DNA of 64,000 nt from Gordius sp. MW1 (GCA_964036665.1 OZ038532.1:20797037-20861036); one strand, 5' to 3'. Positions 11,783 through 23,675 are shown, counted from the stretch's first letter. Notes: generated by a model from the sequence alone, not told the origin. Program-made: numbers and translations.

Positions 11783-14110
11783 AACTATAAGTATAAAGGA
11801 ATCTCCTGCTCCGATGGTCGATTTTCCTGGAAGCCATCGCATTCCTTTACATAAGTCAATATCCTTATATATTCCTGGCCACCACACATAATATCTTGCT
11901 AAGTTCCGCACTGTAATTCCGGGGTGACCCTAATGTAAAATTTTTAAAAATAACACACGCAAGGAATGGATTATAATTAACCGATTCCCACAAAATATAA
12001 ATTCATCCTCGGATGATAGTCCATCTCTACGATTATAATAAAATTTTAAATCAAATCGGCAGTTTTTTTATATCGAGTCGCATTCTCGTTTGATTGATAA
12101 AATTAATTCGGAGCATAGAGAATCACGTTCGATACAATTCTTCTACGTTTCATGATTTAATTTTAAATCATCCAACATTAATATAATCCTATATTATTAA
12201 TGTATTTTGTATCAGTGTCCCTAGGATTGGGAAGTCTGGACAATGCATCCGCACATTGATTAGTTTTCCCGGATCTATACATTATCTCATATTGATACGC
12301 ATTCAAGAATAGTGCCCAGCGAATTAATCGGTTATTCACCATTTGGGTAAATCCCGGTCAAATACTCTTTCCAGTGGTTTGTGATCTGTCATCAATATAA
12401 GCTGACGTCCGCGTAAATATTGATTAAACTTTTCCACACCATACACGATCGCTCTCGCTTCCCGATCAATAGTTGAATATCTTTTTCCGATACACTAAGG
12501 GTGCGGGAAGCGTAAGCTACGGGTTTTTCGAAACCGTCAGGAAATACATGCGTTAGTATTGCTCCTAGACCCGTTTCAGAAGCAACTACCGATAATATTA
12601 GTGGCAAGTTCAAGGAATATGGCACCAGTGTATCCGTAGTTGATAGAAGATTTTTACTTCGCCAAAAATCTTTTGTTCATTATTTGTACAACGCCATTGA
12701 ACAAGTTGACCGGTTATGGCATGTAGTTTGCTACATTTTTCATGTAGCTGAGGTATGAACCTTTCCTGGTAATTTACCAACCCTAAAAAGGAACAAAGCT
12801 CTTTCTTGTAAGCAGGGATCTTAAAATTCTTATCACTTCAACTCTTTCCTCTGTAGGATGAATTCCTGATGCGTTGATTTTAAGACCCAAATAAGTTACG
12901 GATGTCTGAAAGAACTTTACCTTTTCCTTTCGTGCCTTTATCCCAGCATGTTGGCTTCTTTGTAATAATTCATTTAAATTCTTTATATGTTCATCTTCGG
13001 TTGTACCAGTCACAATGATATCATCTAATAAAACACCTACATGGGGTATGCCGTTTAATAATTTTTTCATGTAACGTTGAAATAAATTTGGGGCTATCGA
13101 CAATCCAAATGGAAGCCGTTTGTATCTAAAATAGCCGATATGAGTTGCTATTGTGAGGTATTGTCTAGATTTTCCTCGCCTTTCATGTGCCAATATGCAT
13201 CACGTGAGTCAATGACTGTATATTTCTGACCTCCTGCAATCTTCATGATAAGATCATCGAATGTTGGTAGTAATTAATTATTTAAGGTTAAATAAGAATT
13301 TATTGTGACACGAAAATCACCGCAAATCCTAATTGAACCATTAGACTTTATGACATTAACTATTGAGGTTGCCCAATGGATTGGTGTTTTTGAAGGATCA
13401 ACTTGTTCAATAATATCGTCTTTCAACAATCTTGCAAGTTCATCTTCAACTTTCTTTCGTATTGGAAAAGGAACTCTCCTGGCTGTATAAGCTATAGGAT
13501 TAGCTTCTTCCTTTAGAAAATTACCTACTTCATAATCCTTTATGCAGCCAGTTCCTTCATTGAATACATCTGGACATTTTTCAATGAATGTATCTTCAAA
13601 ATTTATAGGTTTATTTTGAATATAATTAATTTTGACTTGATTTGGAAGTCTTAAGTTAAATGCTTGAATCCAGTTTAAACCAAATATAGGTTCTTCATCA
13701 GCAGTTGTCACACAGCTGGTAACTTCATAATTTTATTATTACAACGTACTTGGAGTAAAGTTTCGCCACGAATTGGCACTGGATGATTCCCAAAAGCTTT
13801 TAATATTGGACAAGGACGTAACAAGGGTGTTTTTAAAATTTTATACATTTTGTTCTTAATCAGTCGCATGATCCGGTATCATACAACATGGTGAATTGCT
13901 TATTGTTGATCATTACATTTATATAAGATTTCTTTGATTTAAATTGTTTATTACATCATCCCAATTGTATTGATTATATTTAATTTCTGGTTTCGCAAAA
14001 TTTTGCAAACTGTCCTTTCTTTTTACATTTATGGCAAATTTTGTTAAAGGCATAGCAATTGTTGTATTTATGTCCACTACCACATCTAGTGCAATGTTTT
14101 ATAAAATTTT

Positions 14111-15540
14111 GTTGGTTAACCCATTTATTTGATGTTGTTAAAAAGCGCATAGATATCCACGCATGCGAAGTTCCAAGCTAGAAATTTACCATCCTCCCAT
14201 GGGTTTAAAGAAGCACCCTCAGGAAGCATTCTACTCTCTAGAGAAGGATCGGATGGTTCGAGGAAGGAAGGAATGCTGGCTTGTCGTATCCGGAGATACT
14301 CTGAACCCTTACTTCATGTGTGGTACTTTAACTTTCTAATTCATTTCAGTACGTGGTACGTGTGTTACTTTTTCTTGCCCCCCCCCATGCCCCCTGACAC
14401 AAAGTTCGTTGATGGTAACATCTGTGCACTGATTTTAATATATACATAGTACTAAACCCTACCACTTATTTACGTGCGTGTTAATTTCCCCCCCCCCCCG
14501 CGCTTATACATATTTGTTATTTCCTCCCCTATTGATCAACATTAATACGCATCATTGATTTTTATACACAACATATTGTATCGAGAGTTGTGTGATTTTA
14601 TTCATTCATTATTTAATTCTTGTAATAGTCTCGGATATAAATAAATAAATTAAAATATCATGTAAAGAAAAAAAGAAGTTTAATAATTTTACCCCTCTTC
14701 CTAAATGGGAAGAGGATGTCCCCTTATTATGCCGCTCGATTAATATATCTCCTTTTATTCCTATTCCTCATATCTTAAATCCCATCCTGCACAAATATAA
14801 GCAATTCATGATTGTCTAAAAATAGAAAAATACAAACTATGTATTTATTGTCTTTTAAGCATTCTCAACTTATTAAAATTTTTCGAAATAGATATTTATT
14901 TAAAATTTTCGCTCTAAAATTGGGTTAAACCAGTCACACACAGGGTAATACAAAATAGGGTTTTGGTTTAAGGAATAAATTTTTTTTCCTATATTTTATT
15001 CTGTTATATCATTTTTCCCTATTCACGTGGTGTGTTATTCCGCCCCCCGTATATTATTATTTCCCCATCGCGCATCAATGATTTTTGTGTACGCATACAC
15101 AACGCATTCTGATATATTAAAAATCGATAATATATATACGAAGCATATAATTCTTTTAAGATAGGTAAAAAAATTATTTCTAACCAAGATGTAAAAAAAA
15201 CAAAAGGGTTATATTTATGACGCGTTCGCGTACGCGTAGAATTGCTCACGATAATTATGAAAAAAATTTCCAAGTTTCGCCCATTATATGCAGTTAGTAT
15301 ATTTGAGGGCTCGCCAATCCAACCGGGACATATTTCCACTGCGGGCCCCCCGATTCTGGAAAATTTTAAATTGCATCCCCCGGATATGAAATTTCGTCGA
15401 GATACTACATGCACATATATTTATACCAAATGATTTAAGATTCAAAAGCGTTTTATATGTTGTAAGACCTCGGATTGTGTTCCAAAATATTTACTTGATC
15501 CACTTTTCGCCAATTTCGTCGTAAAATAATTATTTATTAT
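14111..15540. other. Unassigned region between gypsy fossil and LINE remnant
   Basis: Contains short C-runs (about 14380, 14490 and 15040), GC-richer text at 14150-14330 without a convincing frame, and CCCCCGGAT/GCCCCCCGAT motifs near 15350. Open frames around 15019-15433 show no family resemblance. Nothing supportable is called. Confidence 0.35.
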
Positions 15541-15559
15541 TAAGGGTATGCATGCAAAA

Positions 15560-15664
15560 TATTGTTGAAATTTATTAAAATCATAGGTATAATTTCAAAA
15601 AATGGTCATTTTGCCCCTCTCTAAACCATTATCCCTTTTAATTACAATGCTGGCTAAGCCCATG
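15560..15664 (+). repeat. Partial GGGCGTAGCCA-type MITE
   Basis: Matches the right two-thirds of the short elements at 18362-18508 and 21357-21523: GTTGAAATTTATTAAAATCAT, then TTTTGCCCCTC, ending AATGCTGGCTAAGCCCATG. The left inverted end is missing or unrecognisable. Confidence 0.65.
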
Positions 15665-15834
15665 AGTGTATGCTTATTTATTTTAGTGTCTCAAAAAATA
15701 GCTACATTTATAGTAAATTCTGTCGATTATTGCCAATCCAAACTTTATAAAATGGAAAGAAAGATGAATGGCAAAAAAATGCATAATGTCATTTATGATC
15801 TGAGAATTTTGGAGATGCACCATGAGTTCAAGCA

Positions 15835-16170
15835 TGACTCCTGCCAGACTCTCCCAATTTAATAACGACCCTATCGCAGAGGAGCGTAAAACAACAAATT
15901 ATTCTGCCCGTTTGGCATATATTATTTTTATACCAGTTGTTGCTTTATGCTTTGGTTCCTTAGGTAAACTAGCAAGAAGAAATCGGTACTCAAGCAACAA
16001 ATTTGGACTTATTGTACGATACAACTTTATATTCTTTGCCGACTCTTGGCCTAATTTTGACGATATTACTATAGATCTATGTATTTAACCAATATGTCTT
16101 TTTTTTGTTTTATGCTAATATATATGACTTTGTTTTCCTAAAAATAAACTTTTAAACCAAAAAAAAATTA
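15835..16170 (+). pseudogene. 5'-truncated RLE-LINE, 3' end only
   Basis: Translates to NNDPIAEERKTTNYSARLAY then IIFIPVVALCFGSLGK and ends DDITIDLCI with a stop near 16088. This parallels the extreme C-terminus of the LINE copy at 42536-43510 (NDIDLCI) and, more distantly, IIFIPVVATTLGNLG of the intact LINE at 28061. The following 3' UTR (ACCAATATGTCTTT ... AATAAACTTTTAAACCAA) is shared with the copy at 43430-43505, so the element ends near 16170 in an A-rich tail. Confidence 0.75.
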
Positions 16171-16189
16171 TTACGCTATTTTCAAATAA

Positions 16190-16838
16190 TTAAAGGTGAT
16201 TTGGAAAACAATAATTCGGCAGGCACCAGAATAGCTAAAGTTACCAAAAAAAAATCTCTAGCCAACATCGCATCAGACAGGACCGCTGTATTTGTGGCGA
16301 AATTTGAAGATGCTTTAGTAATATTTATTCAGAACACATATATAAAAAAATTATTTACATGCAGTAAGGACGACTTATATTTTATTTAACAAGCTAAAAT
16401 TACAATACTTTGAATTTGACATTAAATTTTTATTCTACTTCGGTGTCTTCATCAATAATTTCATTTAACACTCTAAATGTGAATTACACAAAAATAAATA
16501 CGCAAGCAAATTTAATATATAATGATTAGGATGAAATATTCCTATAGCTGTTTGTCACACTAAAGTAATCAGCTTCTTTAAATATTTGGATGAGGGGTGA
16601 TGCTCGGCTATCCAGGCCTGACAGCCGTGTTGGGGATGTGATTTTATTAATTTTTTGAAATAAATGACAGAGGCAGGATTGAACCAGCGAGCTCTTGCTT
16701 CGAAGACTAAACCTATGCCAACTACGCCCCATGATTAGGATGAAATATTATAAAGCCAAAATATCGCTTATCTCGCATTGTGTTGTTTTGAGGTCAAAAT
16801 TCTCGTCTCGGTTTTTCGGGGAGACAATGCAGAGTTTT
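16190..16838 (-). mobile_element. Remnant of the CTCG-ended hAT family, with nested SINE
   Basis: At 16195-16260 the minus strand reads a decayed hAT-C motif (ILVPAELLFS). At 16790-16838 is a CTCGTCTCGG-type terminal block close to GCAGAG. This is the same order and orientation as in the copy at 230-1913 (hAT-C near 1090, CTCG block at 1810-1913). A tRNA-derived SINE with its own 19-bp target duplication sits in between. The left end is lost. Confidence 0.5.
16541..16730 (-). mobile_element. tRNA-derived SINE with 19-bp target duplication
   Basis: Reading leftwards from 16730 there is an A-box-like stretch (GGGGCGTAGTTGGCATAGG) and, about 30 bp on, a B-box-like GGTTCAATCC, as in a Pol III type 2 promoter. 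The roughly 110-bp body ends ...CAGCTATAGG. Exact direct repeats of ATGATTAGGATGAAATATT flank it (16522-16540 and 16731-16749), a LINE-style target-site duplication, so the insertion is fairly recent. A related core occurs in the SINE-like unit at 52050-52218. Confidence 0.85.
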
Positions 16839-17049
16839 TTTTCAGATTTCTAGCGGCAATACGTACTATATAGCGATTTTATCAGAAAATAGAGTGAAAC
16901 AAAATAAAATTGTTTCAAAACTTTTAATTTACCTATCTCTTAGGTTGAGCACTAATATGCAATGCAATTTTTGTGTAAGGGAAAAATATATCTATTTGAC
17001 TTATTTTGCATGTTGTGCCATTATAATAAAACAAGTTTATTAATTAACA

Positions 17050-17135
17050 AAGTTGCAGGACTCGGGTTAAAAATTAAAAAAAAATTTCGGGTTCGGGTTG
17101 GGCCATTAAACAAACAATACATTAGGCCCGAGCTG
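17050..17135. repeat. GGGCC/CGGG subterminal-type hAT fragment
   Basis: Contains GCAGGACTCGGGTT, TTCGGGTTCGGGTTGGGCC and TAGGCCCGAGCTGC in a few tens of bp. This resembles the GC-rich subterminal arrays of the hAT at 52284-55705 in a strongly AT-rich setting. No tip or duplication found. Confidence 0.4.
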
Positions 17136-17139
17136 CAAA

Positions 17140-17990
17140 ATGCTCTCCATCAAATTCAAAACAAATGTATCTTTAATGTGCCCTTTAAAGTTTCGACCTG
17201 GTCAGAGATAAAGATTCATATGATAGATAATATGCTTTTAAAAACGGTACGTTTATACTAAGACGATACAAGTTTAAAGATCCTGAGAAGTTGGTTTAAA
17301 AATTAAAGTATAGCTTCAGCTTGGGTCAATAAATTAGTATGATCTCGAATACAACGGTAGTGAAACATTTATTTTACTACTAACAAACGCACGATAATAT
17401 GTTTTAGAATTCGTCATTATCTTAATAAATTAAAGAATAAATACATATAAATTTTTATAAAAATACGTAGATATTGCACATACACGATGGAATGTAAAAG
17501 AACGCAGAAATGGGAATGATCAAAAAATAAAATGATTGCACAATTACTAAACTAAAGTGCCCGTGCGTGAATGCAGCGGTAATAAATAGAAAAAAGGTGA
17601 ATTAATTGTAATTAATATTAAATGAACAATAGACTACTTTGGCTTGTCATATTTGGCCTACATACAGCACTAATGATGTAGGGTTGTAATAACATTTTGT
17701 TCCACAATTATCTTTTACATATCAATTCATAATAAATGTTGTCCCCATAAATGATTGCAAGACTTATATTAAAGTTTTAAGATTCTGACTTAAATAACTT
17801 GTTTTCCCAAAGTGTTGGTGAGATGTTTAGGCTTATTACCAGACCCAATGTACATAAATTTGAACACTGTCGCCCATTTAAAACAGATGGATGGATAGTC
17901 TTTCCAAAATAATTTGAAAAAACACACTTTAAAGTTTCATAGGCTAGCCTTAAGTTGATAGTAAATTGGTGGTGGGGAATGGGGCACACT
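17140..17990. other. AT-rich sequence downstream of SLC38A11
   Basis: No coding frame or repeat recognised. It would contain the 3' end of the SLC38A11 transcript if its UTR extends beyond the stop. No strong AATAAA for the minus strand stands out close to the gene other than the one overlapping the stop codon (17995-18000). Confidence 0.4.
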
Positions 17991-17991
17991 A

Positions 17992-20900
17992 TCATTTATT
18001 AGTGGTAAAAAGAGTTAAAATAGACAGCTCTTCTTCGTGGGGCGAAGGCTGTGTTGATGGGGGCAGGCAGTAAGGCAATTCGTGACCGTGACTACACACG
18101 ACACCCCTGTACAAATGGACGGCTACAGATATAAACCCGAGCACAACTATTATGACTCCGAAAGCGAAGGTTAACCAAGCCCAAAGGAGGGATTTAGCTT
18201 GGGTCGTGGTTGGGGCCATGATGCGAGGAGACAATCTGATGTAGCACATGGCTGGAAAGATGAATGCCAGCGGAGCTGCAGCTAAAACGCCCTACGATGT
18301 AGAAGTAAAATAATAATAAATATAAGCTACCGCTAATTGGCCCTAAGCGCAATGCAATTTCCATGGGCGTAGCCAAGAAGGGGGCAGGGAGGGGCGGCTA
18401 CCCCCCTCTTTTATTAAAATTATGCCTATAATTTCAAAAAATAAACATTTTGCTCCTCCCTAAATTATTATTACCCCCTTCAAATTTCAATGCCGGCTAG
18501 GCCCATGGCAGTTTCTATAGCCCGATTTCACAAAAAAAATCTATAAACCGGGCTTGAGACTCAAGATTTCAATAATTAGTAGTATAACCTTTATGCGCCC
18601 CCAACACCCGCCGCCCCCCCCTATCGAGTCTAATGGAAAATTCAAAAGGTAATGGCTCAGACCATCTATTAGTGTTGTAAAAATGGCTGAGTTTTGTTTG
18701 GTCTACCTTTGGTTTACCTATGACTAAGGGTTGACTCTGGTCTGTTTTTACCATTTCGACTAAGTTTAGAGGTCGACTAAACATAAACAGGCCAAAAAGC
18801 AAAGATTGGCCAAACAAAACCCAGCCGCTTTTACAACACAAATTCAAGCTATCGCAATAATAATAATAATAATAATAACGAAAGGAAACACATCCCTAAA
18901 ATTAAGGTTCTAAATTTCAAATCTGCAGTTACGTTAATTTCCAAGACGATGCCTAAGCAGTCGGTGGTATATGAGAAGAGGAGAGCCATAGTGACCAGGA
19001 CCAGGGTTAGTAATGTATGACGCGAGGCGGAAAACGTTCTAAAGGAGAAAAACACGCGCTCCAAAACCTGGTTAAATAGAAATTAAATCGATTTCAAAAG
19101 GCAATTGTAAAAACGGCTCGGTTTTGTGTGGTAAACCTTTAGTTTTAGTCCACTATACATTAACAGCTTAAAGGTTTTTAAGTCTATTTTTCTTGGTCGT
19201 ATAAACGAACCAAAGATTTTTTGGGGCAAACCTATGGTCTCATTATATAGTTAATTGACTAAAAGCAAAGGTCGACCAAACGAAACCCTGCCGTTTTACA
19301 ACACTACTACAAATCATCTTTGTGAAATATTGTAGAAATTAGCCCAAACAACACGCTGGTCAACAAATCAGGGACTTATAAAATCAACCGTCAAATTGCC
19401 TGCAGATTTAATCGAGTTTTTTAAGGTGAACACGAATATTTTCCCACTATTCGTCAAGTTTTTGAAATATTTGCTGCGAGCGTTGCTAAAGACAGCAATT
19501 TTAGCGCTTTTCAAACGTCGATAATTTGCAAATTTTAATTCAAGATATAAATTGGTAGGTCTGCAAAAATGCCTAACAAATTAACTAACAATTGTATAAA
19601 TTTATGAAATAACAACTTTTGATTCCTACAAAAAACATTCTAGATTTTCCCAGATAAAATAGACGGTTTGACCATGCGTTCCTTAGTTTTAAAAGTTACT
19701 AAAATTTACATATAATCTTATTCTAAAACTCTAAACATAAATGTAATTTCAGCTAGTCTTTAGGTTATTGCATAATTCAAACATTACCCCTTCTACAATC
19801 GAATTTAGTAAGGCACTACTATAATATATTAAAAGTTAAATAAAGCCTAAAAAATAAAGTTTTAAAATATAATTTTAATGTCATAAAGCATAATGATAAC
19901 GAAAGAAACTTTTGAAGTTACAGAGCGCCAAGTAGAAAACACGCGGTGTAACAATTTTAAATCCATAGCTATTTTATTAAAATGGTAAGAGTTCGGCATC
20001 AAAAACTTTTTAAGAATCTAAAATCCATATACCAGAAAAATTCTTTAATAATCTAATCAAGCATGAAAAATGTTTAACAGATATGGTTTAGAGGTGATTA
20101 AGTATGAGTGCACAATTAATATTTAATACCACAAATTTAATTGAAATCTACTATGAATGAATGAAAATGTTAAACCTCTCGGCAGACGAAACATTCGATG
20201 GGGTAGGTGAGCATGATTGTTATGGTGTACACGAAACGGGTTACGTTAATTAGATCATCGTCTTTGCAAAAATTCTCCAGTATATCACCTACAAACAATA
20301 TGAAAAAGTGAATTCAGTCAAACACATAATGTTAAGGTAATTTTATTTAATTATTTCCCACGACAAAATGTTATCTTTAATTATAATTATTTCTCATGCC
20401 GAAATCTAGACTATTATTAACACTTAGGAATAACAAGTTGTAGCATACAATATAGTAATGTTGCAAAAAACGGCTGGGTTTTGTTTGGTCGACCTTTAGT
20501 TTTAGTGGACTAAACATAAACAGACGAAAGATTCATTGGTCAGTTTTTCTTAGTCGGCCTCTAGGTTTAGACGAAATTTGAAAAACAAACCAGAGTCGAC
20601 CGTTAGTGTTAGTTGAACCAAACGTCGACCAAACGAAACTCAACCGTTTTTAAAACACTGCACTATAGCAAATCTTTATACTATCTTTTTGTTATACAGA
20701 GTAATAAGATTTCTAACGCAATTAACTTATTATAATAACTCAAGTTTATTTAAGAAGTAGAAATTGTATAGGGTTAAGCTATACGTTTTCCATCAAAATC
20801 AATGCCAAAAAACTCTTGATTTCAAACAACAAATATATGCGAACCTTCGGTATGTCCCGTAAATATAACATAGCCCCCAACCCCAAAGATTAGAGTTACG

Positions 20901-23675
20901 ACAGCAGACACTAGGACACTCAAGTGCGTCACCATGTTCCAACGCGATTGAGTTGGATTGTGCAATGAATCGTAGAGGAGGAACGAATTGTGATGGCACA
21001 TAAAGGCTTCATTTCGTGTTTTAATATGAAACAATATATATATATATAGCTTTTCTCATGGGCGTAGCCAGAGGGGGTGCAATGCAATAATGAAAGGAAG
21101 GGCAAAATGATCATTTTTAAAATTTTAGCTATAATTTTAATAAATTCCAACAGATTTTTGGATAAGTGATAAATAATATTAAAATATAGCATAAAAGTTG
21201 GGTCTGGTCGAGTTTGAGATGTAATTAATATGCAAGACTCTGCTTTTGTTCCAAACTTAGATGATTTTTAAAAATATTGATATATATATTCTTTATCAAG
21301 CTCTATGGTATACCATATATTTCAAGCAAAAATAGTAAATAATAAGAAGGCATTTACATGGGCGTAGTTAAGGGGGGGGGGCAGAGAGGAGCGGCTGCCC
21401 CCTTCTAAATCCAAAAATTTGTTGAAATTTATTAAAGTTATGGCTAAAATTTAAAAAATGGTCATCATGCTTCTCCCTAAATCATTAATGCCCCCTTTAA
21501 TTCCAATGCTGACTACGCCCATGGGCATTTAGCCTATGTTTCCCATCTAACAAGAAAAAAACATATTTGCATCTTAATGTTTAAAATAAATTTAATATAT
21601 TTACATAAGCTACGCTTTTAAATTAATTTGAATCAGTACGCATCTCAAAACTTTTATTTTGCTAATTTCATCTAAGAACTTGAAGACACAATAATATGTA
21701 TTTTGAAGAATAACAATCCTATAGAAAACGACACTTTTCTTAAAAATGAATTTTAAAAGGCATAGGGATGGTCAAACAAAAAGAGAGAGGCATGTGCCAC
21801 CCTGCCACCTTAAATCCAAAATTTCTTCAATTTCTTAATAATAAGGAATTATAGATAATCATCAAGCTAATCTAAAAACAATAAAGAACAGCTTTAAATG
21901 GTAAAATAATCACTTTTCTCAAATTTTTACCCTACTTTTATGATAAATAATAAACAAAATCTAGATTTCAAGTCAATTCAAAGTTTGTAAAATTCAAACT
22001 AAACATTAAATGTGTGTTTTTGGGCAAAAAAAGAAATTAAAAAGCTTACCAAAGACCATAATACCCAATGATTCGAGTACCCCAGAATTAGCAAACTTCC
22101 AGGCTCCCACTGTTGGTAATCTGCCCAAAGTTGAGTTTTATAAAAGTTATACGTTAGACTTTTTTAAACACCTCATTTTGTGGAAATATATAAATTTAAA
22201 AATAAATATTAAAAAAAAAAATAAGATATTGCATGTATATATGATGATGAGAGATTAGATTTAAAGTTTACATTTTTTTATATATAATTTATAATTTACA
22301 TTTGATGTGACAGGGTTATGGCTCTTGCTATGATAACTACCAGTAAAAATAGTGCAAAGCATAAGGAGGCTAAGGAAACCTTTGTTAAAACAAAATGGTT
22401 TTTTTTACAAAATATATAATAATTAATATAAAATTTATAATTGCTATTTAAAACCTTTATTTTAAAAATAAAAATTGTATCGATATAAGAATATACATCT
22501 GCCATATTAACATTTATATTTATAAAAAATGGAAATATTCCATCTTATCATAGGTTCTTAAAGTATTTATAAATAATATTTGTGAGAATATTTGATATCG
22601 TAATTAAAACACTTATATAAATAAGTATGAATTTTGCAAATATTTTTAATTTTAAAAATAAAATATTAAAGCATAATTTTAGAAATGATATTTTAAACTC
22701 ATTTACAGCTTACTTTAGCAAGTTTGGCAATATCCTTGGACAAAGATAGTGGCAAGGTAACAAGGGCAGATATTAAAAATACCACAAAATAACGATTGGC
22801 CATTATACTTTGACTACCAGCTATGTGGCAAAAGTTTTAGAAATATAAATAAAATTAAGTCTCTTAGAAAAAAGATTAATTAATTAATTAAAACACAAAG
22901 CAAGTTTTAACTATATAAGCTTCTTTTTTTTATTAGATTTTAAAAAAAACTATAGTTTACCTTGTGTGAGCCTTTTGAAAATTTTGGTAACAGTGTCACC
23001 AATAATTACGTTATAACTCACCATAGCTAAGGATAAACAAATAATTAAAAAAAATTTTATTTTGAAGAAGCAGTTTTTTATATGTATGTGTGTGAAGTAC
23101 CAATAAAAGGATATGTGAATTGCATGAAAGATAAAACATAAAAACCAATTTTCCCAAATGATGCTTGAACTAAATCCTAACAAATGATGCTATAAAATGG
23201 AATTTTATTTAACTTGGTAATTTGTAGTTCCTGATATTTGACCTCCTTTGACTAACAGAACTAAACTGTAATCTAAGAATTATATGTTAATATTATGTTT
23301 TAATATTAAACCTGAAACCAAAGCTACTAAAATTAACAGAATTATTCCTAAGCCTAAGCCCGCCTTTTTAATAGCATATGGCATACCTAACCAATATAAA
23401 ATCTGAGTTTTAGTATTCACTTTATAAAATATATTATAACTTGATATACATAATTATTATTAACTACATTATAAATTTAATTTTATATGTGATTAAGGTT
23501 ACCAATGATGCCTGATCCAATAATAGAATTTATAAAATTAAAGCTAACATATGCTAAATTATTTTTTGGCTTTTCATTTTCATCTGCAGGGTTTTCTTCC
23601 CCTTCTACCTCCTAAATTATTGTATTTCTCATGTTTAAATTAATATACATTAACAAGAGCCTCTTGATCGTCCAT
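17992..23675 (-). CDS. SLC38A11: SLC38A11-like neutral amino acid transporter (13 exons)
   Basis: Multi-pass amino acid/auxin permease (AA_trans) family member, expected to move small neutral amino acids across a membrane with Na+ coupling. Exons by descending coordinate: 23649-23675, 23503-23611, 23312-23386, 23214-23272, 23101-23176, 22961-23026, 22714-22820, 22300-22379, 22050-22120, 20845-21006, 20176-20288, 18933-19067, 17992-18291. They sum to 1380 nt, giving 459 residues plus TGA with all phases agreeing. Family landmarks in order: SFNFINSIIGSGIIGMPYAI (TM1), YPFIAMVSYNVIIGDT, LVTLPLSLSKDIAKLAKVS, AFMCHHNSFLLYDSL, YVIFTGHTEGDILENFC, TYPIECFVCREVLERVFF, DCLGIVLEINGVLAAAPLAF, and a Cys-containing tail with HGHELPYC. 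The last points to the SLC38A11 subgroup. The acidic N-tail (residues 1-25) is cytosolic-like. Introns 1, 3 and 4 are 37, 39 and 37 nt; introns 9-12 are swollen by MITEs. Exons were joined by eye at GT-AG sites; transcript data would settle the UTRs. Confidence 0.93.
17995..18000 (-). promoter_or_regulatory. AATAAA overlapping the SLC38A11 stop
   Basis: The last two codons (AAT AAA, Asn-Lys) directly before TGA spell the canonical polyadenylation hexamer. If used, the 3' UTR would be only about 15-30 nt. This may be coincidence. Confidence 0.3.
18362..18508 (+). mobile_element. MITE, CATGGGCGTAGCCA family (SLC38A11 intron 12)
   Basis: Inverted ends CATGGGCGTAGCCA and TGCCGGCTAGGCCCATG enclose a G-rich left part (GGGGGCAGGGAGGGGCGGC), a C-rich mirror and an AT-rich core. 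Sister copies are at 15560, 21057, 21357, 33341, 34713, 34853 and 41083. The superfamily is not identified. Confidence 0.8.
18670..18842 (+). mobile_element. MITE with TAGTGTTGTAAAA ends (SLC38A11 intron 12)
   Basis: Ends TAGTGTTGTAAAAATGGCTG and, inwards from the right, TTTGTGTTGTAAAAGCGGCTG. The inverted repeats run on for 30 or more bp (GGGTTTTGTTTGGCC). The tip is the same as that of the 5.75-kb hAT at 2463-8215, so this is probably a non-autonomous relative. No clear target duplication here. Confidence 0.75.
19102..19305 (+). mobile_element. MITE with TGTAAAAACGGC ends (SLC38A11 intron 11)
   Basis: Left end CAATTGTAAAAACGGCTCGG and right end CCGTTTTACAACACTA in inverted orientation, with internal GGTCGACCAAACGAAACC. 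Same family as 18670-18842 and 20456-20660, more diverged at the left tip. Confidence 0.7.
19353..19545 (+). repeat. Single arm of a foldback element (SLC38A11 intron 11)
   Basis: CACGCTGGTCAACAAATC, GTCAAGTTTTTGAAATATT and CAAACGTCGATAATTTGCA correspond in order to the left arm of the foldback element at 46044-46872. Only one arm is present, with many substitutions, so it is an older or partial copy. Confidence 0.65.
20456..20660 (+). mobile_element. MITE with TAATGTTGCAAAA ends (SLC38A11 intron 10)
   Basis: Inverted ends TAATGTTGCAAAAAACGGC and, from the right, CAGTGTTTTAAAAACGG. Flanks CAATATAG (20448-20455) and CACTATAG (20661-20668) form an 8-bp duplication with one mismatch, supporting a hAT origin for this MITE family. 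Confidence 0.75.
21057..21150 (+). mobile_element. Truncated CATGGGCGTAGCCA MITE (SLC38A11 intron 9)
   Basis: Left end CATGGGCGTAGCCAGAGGGGG, followed by GGGCAAAATGATCATTTTT and TAGCTATAATTTTAATAAATT from the family core. The right inverted end is not found, so the copy is truncated or rearranged. Confidence 0.6.
21357..21523 (+). mobile_element. MITE, CATGGGCGTAG family (SLC38A11 intron 9)
   Basis: Complete copy with inverted ends CATGGGCGTAGTTAAGG and GCTGACTACGCCCATG. A G-run with GCAGAGAGGAGCGGC is near the left end and CCCCCTTTAATTCCAATGC near the right. Closest to 18362-18508 and 33341-33503. Confidence 0.8.

Larger units (their letters stand above)
8340..14110 (-). mobile_element. Ty3/gypsy LTR retroelement fossil, interrupted by a hAT
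   Basis: Read on the minus strand, parts follow the Ty3/gypsy order: a zinc-knuckle nucleocapsid region (about 13990-14110), reverse transcriptase (about 12780-13711), RNase H (about 12340-12640) and integrase, which is split between 11790-12340 and 8640-9170 by the hAT at 9175-11782. RT landmarks are the VLLDDIIV box and LPFGLSIAPNLFQ. Integrase shows STPYHPKTNGLVE. The element is broken in several places. I could not identify its LTRs. Decay and the nested hAT make it old relative to that hAT. Confidence 0.75.
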
